From contig NZ_FNBT01000011.1 in NCBI RefSeq assembly GCF_900102425.1, positions 1 through 64,000 on the forward strand: a DNA stretch of 64,000 nucleotides, in the 5' to 3' direction. This document shows, piece by piece, positions 1-7,963 of this stretch. The notes beneath the pieces are model-generated. The model was not told the DNA's origin. It saw only the letters and a program-made list of their open reading frames with translations, and did no database searches. A program made the translations under genes and the position numbers. This DNA comes from Blastococcus aurantiacus (lineage in GTDB: Bacteria; Actinomycetota; Actinomycetes; Mycobacteriales; Geodermatophilaceae). Numbering within the stretch: position 1 is the stretch's first letter; every line of letters begins with the position of its first letter.

Positions 1-71
1 TGGACCACGGGGGTGGTCACGAGGGCATGGACCACGGGGGTGGTCACGAGGGCATGGACCACGGTGGTCAC
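1..71 (+). repeat. 27-bp in-frame tandem repeat encoding a His/Gly-rich segment
   Basis: A 27-base unit is repeated head to tail: a copy missing only its first base at 1-26, a full copy at 27-53 and a shortened copy from 54. Each unit encodes MDHGGGHEG, and the run continues into HHMHHGG. The array runs off the left edge, so the copy number is unknown. The multiple of three keeps the reading frame, so the repeat can expand or contract without breaking the gene. Repeats of His, Asp and Met suggest metal (Cu or Ni) binding, which is inference. Confidence 0.85.
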
Positions 72-734
72 CACATGCACCACGGCGGCTCGGTCGCCGG
101 GTTGGCGATGGCCGACACGGGGCCGGACCGCGACGGGTTGCAGCTCGACGTTCTCACCGTCGCCCTGGGGCCGGTGCTGCTGGGGTGGCCGACCGGGCTC
201 GTGGTGCAGGCCCGGCTGCAGGGCGACGTCGTGGTGGATGCGGAGTCCTCCTGGGTGGACGGTCTGGTCGATGTAGTCGCCGAGCGCGACCGAAATCCTC
301 GGCGCGTCGCGCTGGACCACCTTGCGCACTTCCTGCTTCTGGCGGGCTGGCCGACGGCGTCACGGGAAGCCCGCCGGGCGCGAGACGGACTGGGGGAGCT
401 CGACCCTGCGGCCGTTGCGGCTGCACAGAAGGCCGCCGCACGGCTGGCGCGGCGGGTGGCCCGGTCGCGGACCTTTGCATGGTCGGTCAGCGGGCTGGGC
501 GTGGTCGGCGCGTCGTCCCCCGGCGGCCGGCAGGGAGACGTGCTGGACCGGGTCCGGCGGTGGTGCGCGGTCGCAGCGGGGGAGGCCGGTGACGACGACC
601 TGACCTCCACCCCGGTCGAGGAGCTACCCGTTCTGCTCGAGGGGATGGAGCTCGCCGCCGCGCGGCTGGTCGTAGCCAGCCTGTCGCTCGAACGGCAACC
701 AGCGCCTGCCAGGGGTGAGGGGCTCCATGATTGA
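1..734 (+). CDS. His-rich NuoD-like protein of the nuo operon (5' end outside window)
   Basis: The frame is open at the left edge, so the annotated beginning is partial; the first visible ATG is at 27 inside the tandem repeat. After the His-rich N-terminus the protein has a stretch (LGPVLLGWPTGLVVQARLQG) that recalls the beginning of NuoD/[NiFe]-hydrogenase large subunits. A later Arg-rich segment (RRVARSRTFAWSVSGLGVV) recalls their helical core. About 235 residues are visible, far shorter than a NuoD of about 400, and no quinone-site residues could be identified. The stop overlaps the start of nuoH, so it is part of the operon. The NuoD relationship is weak and could be wrong; the operon membership is clear. 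Confidence 0.55.
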   Translation, partial: DHGGGHEGMDHGGGHEGMDHGGHHMHHGGSVAGLAMADTGPDRDGLQLDVLTVALGPVLLGWPTGLVVQARLQGDVVVDAESSWVDGLVDVVAERDRNPRRVALDHLAHFLLLAGWPTASREARRARDGLGELDPAAVAAAQKAAARLARRVARSRTFAWSVSGLGVVGASSPGGRQGDVLDRVRRWCAVAAGEAGDDDLTSTPVEELPVLLEGMELAAARLVVASLSLERQPAPARGEGLHD

Positions 735-1671
735 GACCGCGACGCTCGCCGCCGCCTGGGGCCTGGTGCCCGCGGTCGTCGCCGTGGTCGCAACCGGTCT
801 GCTGCTGGGCCTGGTGGTGGCCGTGATCGACCAGACCGTGCTCACCGGCGGCGGTGCGGGGTCGGGGTTGAGCCCGCTGCGGGAGGGCACCCGGCTACTT
901 CTCGAGCAGCGGCGCACCACGCTGGCTCCCGATGCGCTGCTCTGGCGGACCGGCGTGATCGCCGTGCCGGTGCTAGCTCTGCTGTCGCTGGCCGTCGTCC
1001 CGATTGGCGAACCCACGCTGTGGTCGACCAGCGCTGACCTGGTGTGGTTCAACGCGATGGAGGCGCTGCTGTGGGCCGCGGTGTGGTTGGTCGGCTGGGG
1101 GCCCAACGCCGTGCACGCGCTGACCGGCGGCTACCGGTTCTTGGCCCAAGGGCTGGCCTACGAGCTGCCACTGATGTTCGCCCTCATCACCGTCGGCCTG
1201 GGCGCGGGTTCGCTGCGCTCCACCGACATCGTGGCCGCGCAAGACGACCTGTGGTTCGTGGTCACGATGCCGGTGGCGTTCGTCGTCTTCCTGGCCGGTG
1301 CGGCCGCGTTCTCCTTCTGGGGGCCCTTCGCGGCGCCCGTCGGCGCCGATGTGGCCGGCGGGGTGAGTTCGGAGCTGTCTGGGGTGGACCGGCTGCTCGT
1401 GCAGATAGGCCGCGCCGTCTTCTTAGGGGCGTCTGCGGCCATGGCAGCGGCGTTGTTCCTAGGCGCCGGCGCCGGTCCGGTGCTGCCCGGCCCGGTGTGG
1501 CACCTGCTCAAAACCCTGGCGGTCGTCGTGGCACTGATTTGGGTGGGCCGGCGGCTCCCGGTACTGCGTCCGGACCGGACCGTCGAGATCGGCTGGATGG
1601 TGCTGGTGCCGCTGACCCTGCTGCAGACGCTCGTCGTAGCGGTCCTGGTGCTGACCGACTTCTACGGATGA
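715..1671 (+). CDS. nuoH: NADH-quinone oxidoreductase subunit H-like
   Basis: Membrane anchor subunit that links the quinone site to the proton-pumping arm of complex I. The 318-residue product is hydrophobic with about eight membrane segments, close to the usual length. The best match to the family is the mid-protein segment GWGPNAVHALTGGYRFLAQG followed by LAYELPL, corresponding to the conserved GW-N-K-LG-R-AQ-SYE region. The usual Arg-rich N-terminal loop (ER-LAR-Q-R-GPN) is not recognisable, so this is a divergent copy. The start used is GTG 715; ATG 727, preceded by GAGGGG, is an equally good choice. Both overlap the upstream gene, indicating translational coupling. Confidence 0.85.
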   Translation: MRGSMIETATLAAAWGLVPAVVAVVATGLLLGLVVAVIDQTVLTGGGAGSGLSPLREGTRLLLEQRRTTLAPDALLWRTGVIAVPVLALLSLAVVPIGEPTLWSTSADLVWFNAMEALLWAAVWLVGWGPNAVHALTGGYRFLAQGLAYELPLMFALITVGLGAGSLRSTDIVAAQDDLWFVVTMPVAFVVFLAGAAAFSFWGPFAAPVGADVAGGVSSELSGVDRLLVQIGRAVFLGASAAMAAALFLGAGAGPVLPGPVWHLLKTLAVVVALIWVGRRLPVLRPDRTVEIGWMVLVPLTLLQTLVVAVLVLTDFYG

Positions 1672-1685
1672 GAGGGGAGTGAGAC

Positions 1686-2267
1686 GTGCTGACTGAGCTG
1701 TCCGGCGGGGCGATCGCGGCGGTCGCGGTGCTCGGCGTGTTGGCGGCGGCCGGCGGGATCGCGGTGTTCGTCGTCGACTCGATGGCCCGGGCCACCTTCG
1801 CGCTTCTGGCCTCGTTCCTCGCCGTCGCCGGAATGCTGCTGGTCCTCGACCTGACCTATCTGGCGGTGATCACCGCGCTGATGATGACCATGGAGATGGC
1901 CGTCATGGCCGTCTTCATGATCATGTTCATGATGAACCCGGCCGGCCTGATGCCGATGACCATGGTGCACAACACCCGCGGCTCGGCGGCGGTCGGCGTC
2001 GGCGCGTTCGCCGTGCTGGTCGTCGGCATCTGGACCGTCGACTGGCCGACCCGAGACGGCGAGCCGCCTGCCGATCCGACCCGTCAGCTGGGCGAGGCGA
2101 TCATGGGCAGCCACATGCTGGTGATGCTCGTCGTGGGCATCGGGCTGTTCGCCACCATCCTGGCTGGAACAGTGCTGGCTACCGCCCGCGGGCGCTACGA
2201 CCGGTTCGGTGCTGACTTGAAGGCGTCGCGGCCGGACGACCCGGTGCCCGGAGGGCTGCCGAGGTGA
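1686..2267 (+). CDS. nuoJ: NADH-quinone oxidoreductase subunit J
   Basis: Small membrane subunit of complex I, 193 residues with about five membrane helices. It starts at GTG 1686, preceded by a purine-rich GAGAGGGGAGTGAGA tract. It follows nuoH by only 14 bases. In the standard nuo order nuoI (the two-[4Fe-4S] ferredoxin subunit) lies between H and J, and here there is no room for it. A Met-rich helix (residues about 60-85, with repeated MM and M-E-M) is visible. The last four bases (GTGA) are shared with the start of nuoK. Confidence 0.85.
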   Translation: MLTELSGGAIAAVAVLGVLAAAGGIAVFVVDSMARATFALLASFLAVAGMLLVLDLTYLAVITALMMTMEMAVMAVFMIMFMMNPAGLMPMTMVHNTRGSAAVGVGAFAVLVVGIWTVDWPTRDGEPPADPTRQLGEAIMGSHMLVMLVVGIGLFATILAGTVLATARGRYDRFGADLKASRPDDPVPGGLPR

Positions 2268-2581
2268 GCGCCGAACTGGTCTTGCAGATCGTGCTGACCG
2301 TTGCCGCTGGGCTGATCGGCGTGGGGCTGTTCGGCGCGCTGTCCCAGCAGTCGATCGTCATGGTGATGATGGGCCTGGAGCTGGTACTGGGCGGCGTTCT
2401 GGTGGCCGGCGGCGCGGCCTGGTTCTTCTTGGCTCCCGAGCTGCCCGACGCCCAGATGCTGGTCGTCCTCGCCCTGGTGGTCATGGCGGTGGAGATGGCG
2501 ATGGGGTTCGCGGTCACCATCGCCATCTACCGGACCCGGCAGGTGGACATGGTCGACATGGCCACGGACCTGCGCGGATGA
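2264..2581 (+). CDS. nuoK: NADH-quinone oxidoreductase subunit K
   Basis: Three-helix antiporter-related subunit of complex I (MnhC-like), 105 residues, the usual length. Both intramembrane glutamates important for proton transfer in the family are present: one in GLELVLGG and one in VMAVEMAMG. It starts at GTG 2264, overlapping the nuoJ stop by four bases. Its own stop overlaps the nuoL start in ATGA, so the H-J-K-L-M-N genes form one coupled transcription unit. Confidence 0.92.
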   Translation: MSAELVLQIVLTVAAGLIGVGLFGALSQQSIVMVMMGLELVLGGVLVAGGAAWFFLAPELPDAQMLVVLALVVMAVEMAMGFAVTIAIYRTRQVDMVDMATDLRG

Positions 2582-4455
2582 GCCCGGTGTCCTGGGGTGC
2601 AGCACTGCTGGGCGGACTGGTGCTGCTTCCCGCCGTCACCGGCGCCGGTCTGCTGATCGGCGGACGGCGCCTGGACCGTACGGCGGGGCCGGTGGCGCTG
2701 CTGGTCACGCTGGTCACCGCCGGGCTGGCCGTCGTGGTCGCTGCCGGCCGGCCCGAAGTGTCGGCCCCGTTCCTCGGGATAGTCGAGGGCGGGGACCTGC
2801 GGCTGGCCGTGGACGGGCTGTCGGCCGTGCTGGTCGTCCTTGTCGGTGCGGTGGCGCTGCTGGTCACCGCCTTCGCCGTCGTCGACCTCCCCGACGACGC
2901 CGCCCGGGCCCGCTTCTTCGGCTACTTGCTGCTCTTCGTCGCAGCGATGCTGACCACCGTGACCGCCACCACCCTGCCGGCGCTGCTGCTGGCCTGGGAG
3001 GTGATGGGCGCGACCTCCTACGCGCTGATCGGCTACCGGTGGGCCGAACCCGGCACGCCGACCGACGGCACCCGCGCCTTCCTCACCACCCGGGCCGGGG
3101 ACCTGGGCCTCTATGTCGCCGCTGGCGCCGCGTTGGCCGGAACCGGCAGCCTTGTGTTGGCCGATCTGGCCACCGCAGACGGGGGCTGGCTGCACATGGC
3201 GGCGGCCGGGGTGCTGCTCGCCGCGCTGGGCAAATCCGCCCAGCTGCCGTTCTCCGCGTGGCTGTCCGGGGCGATGTCCGGGCCCAGCCCGGTCAGCGCG
3301 CTGCTGCACTCGGCGACCATGGTCGCCGCCGGCGGCTACTTGCTGCTGCGCCTCCAGCCGCTGCTGGCCGCCACCGGCTGGGCAGCGACCGTCACGGCCT
3401 GGACTGGCGCGCTGACAGCCCTCCTTCTCGGGGCTGTCGCGGTCGCCCAGACCGACCTGAAACAGCTGCTGGCCGCCAGCACCGCAGCCCAGATCGGGTT
3501 CGTCGTCCTGGCCGCCGGAGTGGGGACGACGGCCGGCGGCACCGCGCACCTGGTCGCCCACGCCGCGGTCAAGGCCGGCCTGTTCGTCGCCGCCGGAGCC
3601 TGGCTCACCGCGCTGGGCACCAAACAGCTGGCCGACCTGCGCGGCGCCGCCCACCGATATCCCGGGCTCGGCGCCGCCGCCGCCGTCGCCGCGCTCGCGC
3701 TGGCCGGGGTGCCACCGCTGGCGCTGTGGGCCACCAAGGACGAGGTGCTCGCCGGGGTAGGCGGCGCCGCCTTGCGGATCGTCGCGCTGGCCGCAGCGGC
3801 GGTCTCCGCCGTCTACGCCGGCCGGGTGCTCGCCGTTGTCCTGGCCCGCCCCACAGGGGAGGAGCGGCTCGACACCGAGGAACCCGGCACTCGGCGAGTG
3901 CCAGGCTTGGTCCCGGCGGTCGCCGCGGTGTTCGCGATCCTCGCCGCCGCGTTGGGTGCCCTAGCGATCCCCGCCGTCGCCAACGTGCTCAAGGACGTGC
4001 TCGGTGCCGAGGGGGAGCCGTCCCCGACGGTGGGAGAGCTGCTGCTCTCCGGTGGGCTGGCCCTGCTCGTGCTGGCGGGCACCGTGGGTCTGCTCCGACG
4101 GCGCGCCGATGCCCTGGCCGGACTCGAGCGCAGCCCCCTGGGTTCCTGGGCCGGCCTCGGGCGGCTGCTGTCGGCACGCCCGGCGTTCGCGGTGGCCCGC
4201 GCCGCTGCGATCATCGACGACCGCGTCATCGACCGCGCCGTCTGGGCGGTCGCCACCGGGGCCGGACGGCTGGCCAGGCTGGCCTCCCGTGCCGACGACG
4301 GCCTGATCGACGGCGCCGTCCGCGGCACCGCCCGCGCCGTCCGCCGGGCCGGGGATGCCGCCCGCCGCCCCCAGACCGGCCTGCTGCACCAGTACTACGC
4401 CCAGTCCGTCATAGGCCTGGCCGTCCTGCTCGTCGTCCTGCTGGTGGTGAGGTAG
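2578..4455 (+). CDS. nuoL: NADH-quinone oxidoreductase subunit L
   Basis: Distal proton-pumping, Mrp antiporter-like subunit, 625 residues, the usual length. The TM5 glutamate expected for proton pumping is present at about residue 141 (LAWEVMGATSYALIG). The lysine/proline region GKSAQLPFSAWLSGAMSGPS followed by PVSALLHSATMVAAG is typical. The long amphipathic C-terminal segment (about residues 540-625) ends with a final membrane helix. It starts at ATG 2578, overlapping nuoK by four bases. Confidence 0.95.
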   Translation: MSPVSWGAALLGGLVLLPAVTGAGLLIGGRRLDRTAGPVALLVTLVTAGLAVVVAAGRPEVSAPFLGIVEGGDLRLAVDGLSAVLVVLVGAVALLVTAFAVVDLPDDAARARFFGYLLLFVAAMLTTVTATTLPALLLAWEVMGATSYALIGYRWAEPGTPTDGTRAFLTTRAGDLGLYVAAGAALAGTGSLVLADLATADGGWLHMAAAGVLLAALGKSAQLPFSAWLSGAMSGPSPVSALLHSATMVAAGGYLLLRLQPLLAATGWAATVTAWTGALTALLLGAVAVAQTDLKQLLAASTAAQIGFVVLAAGVGTTAGGTAHLVAHAAVKAGLFVAAGAWLTALGTKQLADLRGAAHRYPGLGAAAAVAALALAGVPPLALWATKDEVLAGVGGAALRIVALAAAAVSAVYAGRVLAVVLARPTGEERLDTEEPGTRRVPGLVPAVAAVFAILAAALGALAIPAVANVLKDVLGAEGEPSPTVGELLLSGGLALLVLAGTVGLLRRRADALAGLERSPLGSWAGLGRLLSARPAFAVARAAAIIDDRVIDRAVWAVATGAGRLARLASRADDGLIDGAVRGTARAVRRAGDAARRPQTGLLHQYYAQSVIGLAVLLVVLLVVR

Positions 4456-4457
4456 TC

Positions 4458-6056
4458 GTGCTGCTGTCCCTCGTAATCTTCCTGCCGGTGGTTGTCGCCG
4501 CCTTGCTGCTGACCGCCCCCCGGCTCAACGGACGGGTGGCGATCGGGGCCTGGGTGGCCGTCTCCGCCGTCGACCTGGCCTTGATCGGCTGGATGTGGTG
4601 GCGCTATGCCGCTGACTCCGAGCCGGGGCCGGCCGGGGTGGTCGACGGGATCGGCTACGAGGTGGACCTGCGCTGGATCCCCACTGTGGACGCCGGCTAC
4701 CACATCGGGGTCGACGGGCTGTCTCTCCCGCTGCTCGCGCTGACCGGTGTGCTGTTCCTGGCGTGCGCGTTGTGGTCGCTGCGCGAGCCGGACCGGCCAC
4801 GCACCTACGCGGCGCTGTTCCTCTTCCTGCAGACCGCTTCTCTGGGCACGTTCGCTGCGCTCGACTTGATCCTGTTCTTCGTCTTCTTCGACTTGACCAT
4901 CGTCGGGATGTACTTCGTCATCGCCGGCTGGGGGCACGGCAATGCCCAGCGCAGCGCGCTGAAGTTCTTCCTCTACACCTTCATCGGCTCACTGGCGTTG
5001 CTGATCGGCTTCATCGGGCTGTTCCTCGGCAGCGAGGAGCGCACCTTCGACATGGTCACGCTGGCGCAGAACCCACCGCTGGCCGACTCCCCGGTCGCCG
5101 GAGGCCTGGTGCTGCTGGCCATCTTCATCGGGCTAGCGGTCAAGACCCCACTGTTCCCGTTCCACACCTGGCTTCCCGACGCGCACACCGACGCCCCCGC
5201 CGCCGGCTCGGCGATCCTGGCTGGGGTACTGCTCAAGCTCGGGACCTACGGCTTCGTGCGGATCGCCATGCCGATCCTGCCCGACGCCTGGTCACGGTGG
5301 GCGATGGTCATCGTGGTCGTGGGCGTGGTCAGCGTGCTGTGGGGGGCGTTCGTCGCACTCGCCCAGGCCGACGTCAAGCGGATGATCGCCTATACCTCGG
5401 TCAACCACATGGGCTATGTGCTCCTCGGCCTGGGGGCGGCCGGCCTGGTGGCGTCGGCCGACGAAGGCGCCCGCTCGGTCGCAACTGTCGGGGCGGTGTA
5501 CCAGATGGTCAGCCACGGCCTGCTCACCGGCGCACTGTTCCTGCTCACCGGCGTGCTGTGGTCCCGCGGGCGCAGCTACGCCTTCGACAAGTGGGGCGGC
5601 CTCGCCCGCCCGGCCCCGGTCTTCGCCGCCCTGCTCGGGGTCGCCGCCTTCGGCTCGCTGGGCCTGCCGGGGTTCTCGGCGTTCGTCGCGGAGTTCCAGA
5701 TCCTCGCGGGCGCTCTCCAGGCCGCGCCGGTAGCCACCGTGTTCGCGGTGACCGGAATTCTGGTCACTGCCGGGCTGCTCTTGCTCGCCCTGCAGCGCCT
5801 GCTCACCGGCCCGACCCGCGTCCCCGAAGCGAAAGCAGTGATGGCGGACGCCGAACCGGTTCCGGCCGGGTCGGGGGAGACTGCCGTCCTAGACCGCCCC
5901 CTGACGACGGGCGCGATGCGGGACGTCTCCACCCGCGAGCTGCTGGTGGTGGGCTCGCTGCTCGTGCTCTCCGTGCTGCTCGGCCTGTTTCCGCGGCCCT
6001 TGCTGGACCTGATCGAGCCCGCCGCGGTTGCGGTCGTGCAGCTGGTGGCCCGGTGA
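4458..6056 (+). CDS. nuoM: NADH-quinone oxidoreductase subunit M
   Basis: Second antiporter-like subunit, 532 residues from GTG 4458, two bases after the nuoL stop. The frame is open far upstream but that part is an out-of-frame shadow of nuoL. Family hallmarks include the segment LAVKTPLFPFHTWLPDAHTD and the downstream KLGTYG. The residue aligned with the essential TM5 glutamate (E144 in Escherichia coli) is aspartate here, about residue 145, in FFVFFDLTIVGMYF. This conservative change keeps an acid, but marks the subunit as atypical. The stop overlaps nuoN in GTGA. Confidence 0.95.
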   Translation: MLLSLVIFLPVVVAALLLTAPRLNGRVAIGAWVAVSAVDLALIGWMWWRYAADSEPGPAGVVDGIGYEVDLRWIPTVDAGYHIGVDGLSLPLLALTGVLFLACALWSLREPDRPRTYAALFLFLQTASLGTFAALDLILFFVFFDLTIVGMYFVIAGWGHGNAQRSALKFFLYTFIGSLALLIGFIGLFLGSEERTFDMVTLAQNPPLADSPVAGGLVLLAIFIGLAVKTPLFPFHTWLPDAHTDAPAAGSAILAGVLLKLGTYGFVRIAMPILPDAWSRWAMVIVVVGVVSVLWGAFVALAQADVKRMIAYTSVNHMGYVLLGLGAAGLVASADEGARSVATVGAVYQMVSHGLLTGALFLLTGVLWSRGRSYAFDKWGGLARPAPVFAALLGVAAFGSLGLPGFSAFVAEFQILAGALQAAPVATVFAVTGILVTAGLLLLALQRLLTGPTRVPEAKAVMADAEPVPAGSGETAVLDRPLTTGAMRDVSTRELLVVGSLLVLSVLLGLFPRPLLDLIEPAAVAVVQLVAR

Positions 6057-7531
6057 ACGACATGGGTGGCATGGGGATGGACGCCGGCGGCGAGGCGCTG
6101 GCCCTGCTCCCCGAGCTGCTGCTCCTCCTCGGCGCGGTCGGTGGGCTCCTGCTTGGCCTGTGGACCCCGCAGGCCAAGCAGTGGCGCGTCCGGGCGTTCA
6201 CGGTCCTGGCCTGCCTGGCCAGCGCCGTCGCCGCGACCGTTGCCCTGCCCCGGGAGGCCGAGCGGGTCTTCGAGGGCGTCTGGGTTGTCGACACCACCAC
6301 CGGCGTCGTGCGGATCACCGTCGCCCTCGGCGTCGCCGTCCTCGTGCTGCTGGCCGGGTCGTCGCTGACCGGGCACCCGCGGGAGACCGAGGCCTACGTA
6401 CTCATGCTGCTCGGCGGCATCGGCGCCGTCGCGCTGGCTGCCAGCGCGGACCTGTTGCTGTTGATTGCCGCCTACTTGCTGGCCAGCGTCCCGCTCTACG
6501 CACTCGCCGGCTTCGCCAAGGACGCCCGCGGCGTCGAGGCCGCGATGAAGTACTACTTGATGGGCGCCTTCGTTGGGGTGCTAATGGTGGTCGGCGTTGC
6601 CGCCCTGGTCCTCGCCGACGGCAGCACGAGCTACATCGACCTCGCGGTCGCGCTCCCGGACGCCCCTGCGCCACTGCTCGCCGTCGGGGTGCTCGGCGTC
6701 CTGGCCGGGGTGGCGTTCAAGGCCGGCGCGGTGCCGGTGCACTTCTGGGTGCCCGACGTCACCGCCGGCACCACCGCGCCGATGGCCGCCTACTTGACCA
6801 CCATCCCCAAGCTCGGCGCGGTCGCAGCGGCCTTCCGACTGCTCGCCGAGCCGTTCGCCGCCCTGCCGCTGGACGTGCCGCTCATGGTGGCCCTGATCGC
6901 GGCGGCCAGCATGACCCTCGGCAACCTCGCTGCGTTCGCCCAAACCGAGCTGCTACGGCTGCTGGCGTACTCGTCTGTTAGCCAGGTCGGCTACCTGTTC
7001 ATGGTGGTCGCCGTCGCCGCGCGCACCGACCTCGCGGTACCTGCCTTGGCCGTCTACCTGGTTGCGTACGCGGTCACCAATATCGCCGCCTTCGCCGCTG
7101 TCGCCGCCTTGCCGCATGCCCGGACGATTGCCGAATGGGCGCAGGAGGCAGGCCGATCCCGGTGGCTGGTGTTCAGCCTCGTCGTGTGCCTGCTCGGACT
7201 GGTCGGCACTCCGCCGACCGCAGTATTCGTCGGCAAGCTGGCCATCTTCGCCGCCACCTGGGACGGGGGACTCGCCTGGCTGGTTGTCGTGGCGGCGATC
7301 AACACGGTGGCGAGCCTCTTCTACTACCTCCGCTGGATAGCGCCGGCCGCCGCAAGCGGGAACGCGGGGTCGTCGGCCGGGGAAATCACGCCGCGTGCTA
7401 GTCCGGGCACCGTGACCGTCACGGCGCAGAAGGTTGCGGGCACTCCGGCCGTCGTCCTGCACGTGGCCGCGGTGGCGTCGCTGGTGCTCGGCCTTGGGGC
7501 GGGGTGGCTCCTACTCGCTTTCCCATCATGA
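6053..7531 (+). CDS. nuoN: NADH-quinone oxidoreductase subunit N
   Basis: Third antiporter-like subunit, 492 residues from GTG 6053, overlapping nuoM by four bases. The short N-terminus MNDMGGMGMDAGG is Met-rich. Segments AFKAGAVPVHFWVPDVTAGT and KYYLMGAF are typical of the family. The TM5 glutamate usually found in a GIELLSLP context is not visible: the aligned segment is AAYLLASVPLY (about residues 137-149). With the Asp in NuoM this suggests altered proton-coupling chemistry. It is the last gene of the operon. Confidence 0.93.
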   Translation: MNDMGGMGMDAGGEALALLPELLLLLGAVGGLLLGLWTPQAKQWRVRAFTVLACLASAVAATVALPREAERVFEGVWVVDTTTGVVRITVALGVAVLVLLAGSSLTGHPRETEAYVLMLLGGIGAVALAASADLLLLIAAYLLASVPLYALAGFAKDARGVEAAMKYYLMGAFVGVLMVVGVAALVLADGSTSYIDLAVALPDAPAPLLAVGVLGVLAGVAFKAGAVPVHFWVPDVTAGTTAPMAAYLTTIPKLGAVAAAFRLLAEPFAALPLDVPLMVALIAAASMTLGNLAAFAQTELLRLLAYSSVSQVGYLFMVVAVAARTDLAVPALAVYLVAYAVTNIAAFAAVAALPHARTIAEWAQEAGRSRWLVFSLVVCLLGLVGTPPTAVFVGKLAIFAATWDGGLAWLVVVAAINTVASLFYYLRWIAPAAASGNAGSSAGEITPRASPGTVTVTAQKVAGTPAVVLHVAAVASLVLGLGAGWLLLAFPS

Positions 7532-7835
7532 GGCGGGACCGCTCTCCCGGACGCTCCCTGCCTTCTTGATCCCGTAGCAGATAGCAGTGCGGCGCTCGGC
7601 CGCTACGGACGTGACGATGAAGCACTAGAGGAGTCCGGGGGGCGACGAGAAGGCTCGCGGATGCGCGCCCGCCCGCGGTCTGCTCTCCACCGTGAGTCCA
7701 CAGGTCGGCGTGCGTGCACAGATGTGGGACGGCATCGCCCGTTGGCGTGCTCCTCGCTGCTAGACAGCAGGTGCTGCGGGGCAGTGGTCAGCGGGCTGGC
7801 AGCGGTTCAGGGAGTCGAGCGATGGAGTTCCGACG
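7532..7835. other. intergenic segment between nuoN and the truncated recombinase
   Basis: About 300 bases with no convincing reading frame. Its right part (from about 7695) resembles the leader of the complete recombinase gene at 34411-34543, sharing GTCCACAGGTCG, CACAGATG and GTGGTCAGCGGGC blocks in the same order. No strong terminator hairpin is visible after nuoN. Confidence 0.6.
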
Positions 7836-7955
7836 ATGGCCAAGCCGCGGCGACAACAAGCAGGCGAAGGCAGCATCAGTAAGTACGCGACGAAGGCAGG
7901 TCCGCGTTTCCTAATCAAGTTCACCGCCGCGCGGGAGGACGGGACCAAGCGCGAG
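7836..7955 (+). pseudogene. truncated tyrosine recombinase (N-terminal 40 codons only)
   Basis: The first 39 codons (MAKPRRQQAGEGSISKYATK onwards, to about EDGTKR) match the start of the complete integrase at 34544 with only a few substitutions. After about 7953 the similarity stops abruptly. The frame then runs antisense into the C-terminal end of the YcnI gene, so nothing after that point is recombinase. All catalytic domains are missing. The upstream leader and GGAG ribosome-binding region (here TGGAGTTCCGACG) are also shared, so this is a broken gene copy rather than a chance match. It suggests an older element whose integrase was cut by a later rearrangement. Confidence 0.85.
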
Positions 7956-7963
7956 GAATCGTG

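Noticed and set aside
3039-4457. Upstream extension of the nuoM frame (giving a 1005-residue product)
   Set aside because: The first half is Arg-rich out-of-frame sequence under nuoL. NuoM similarity begins exactly at GTG 4458.
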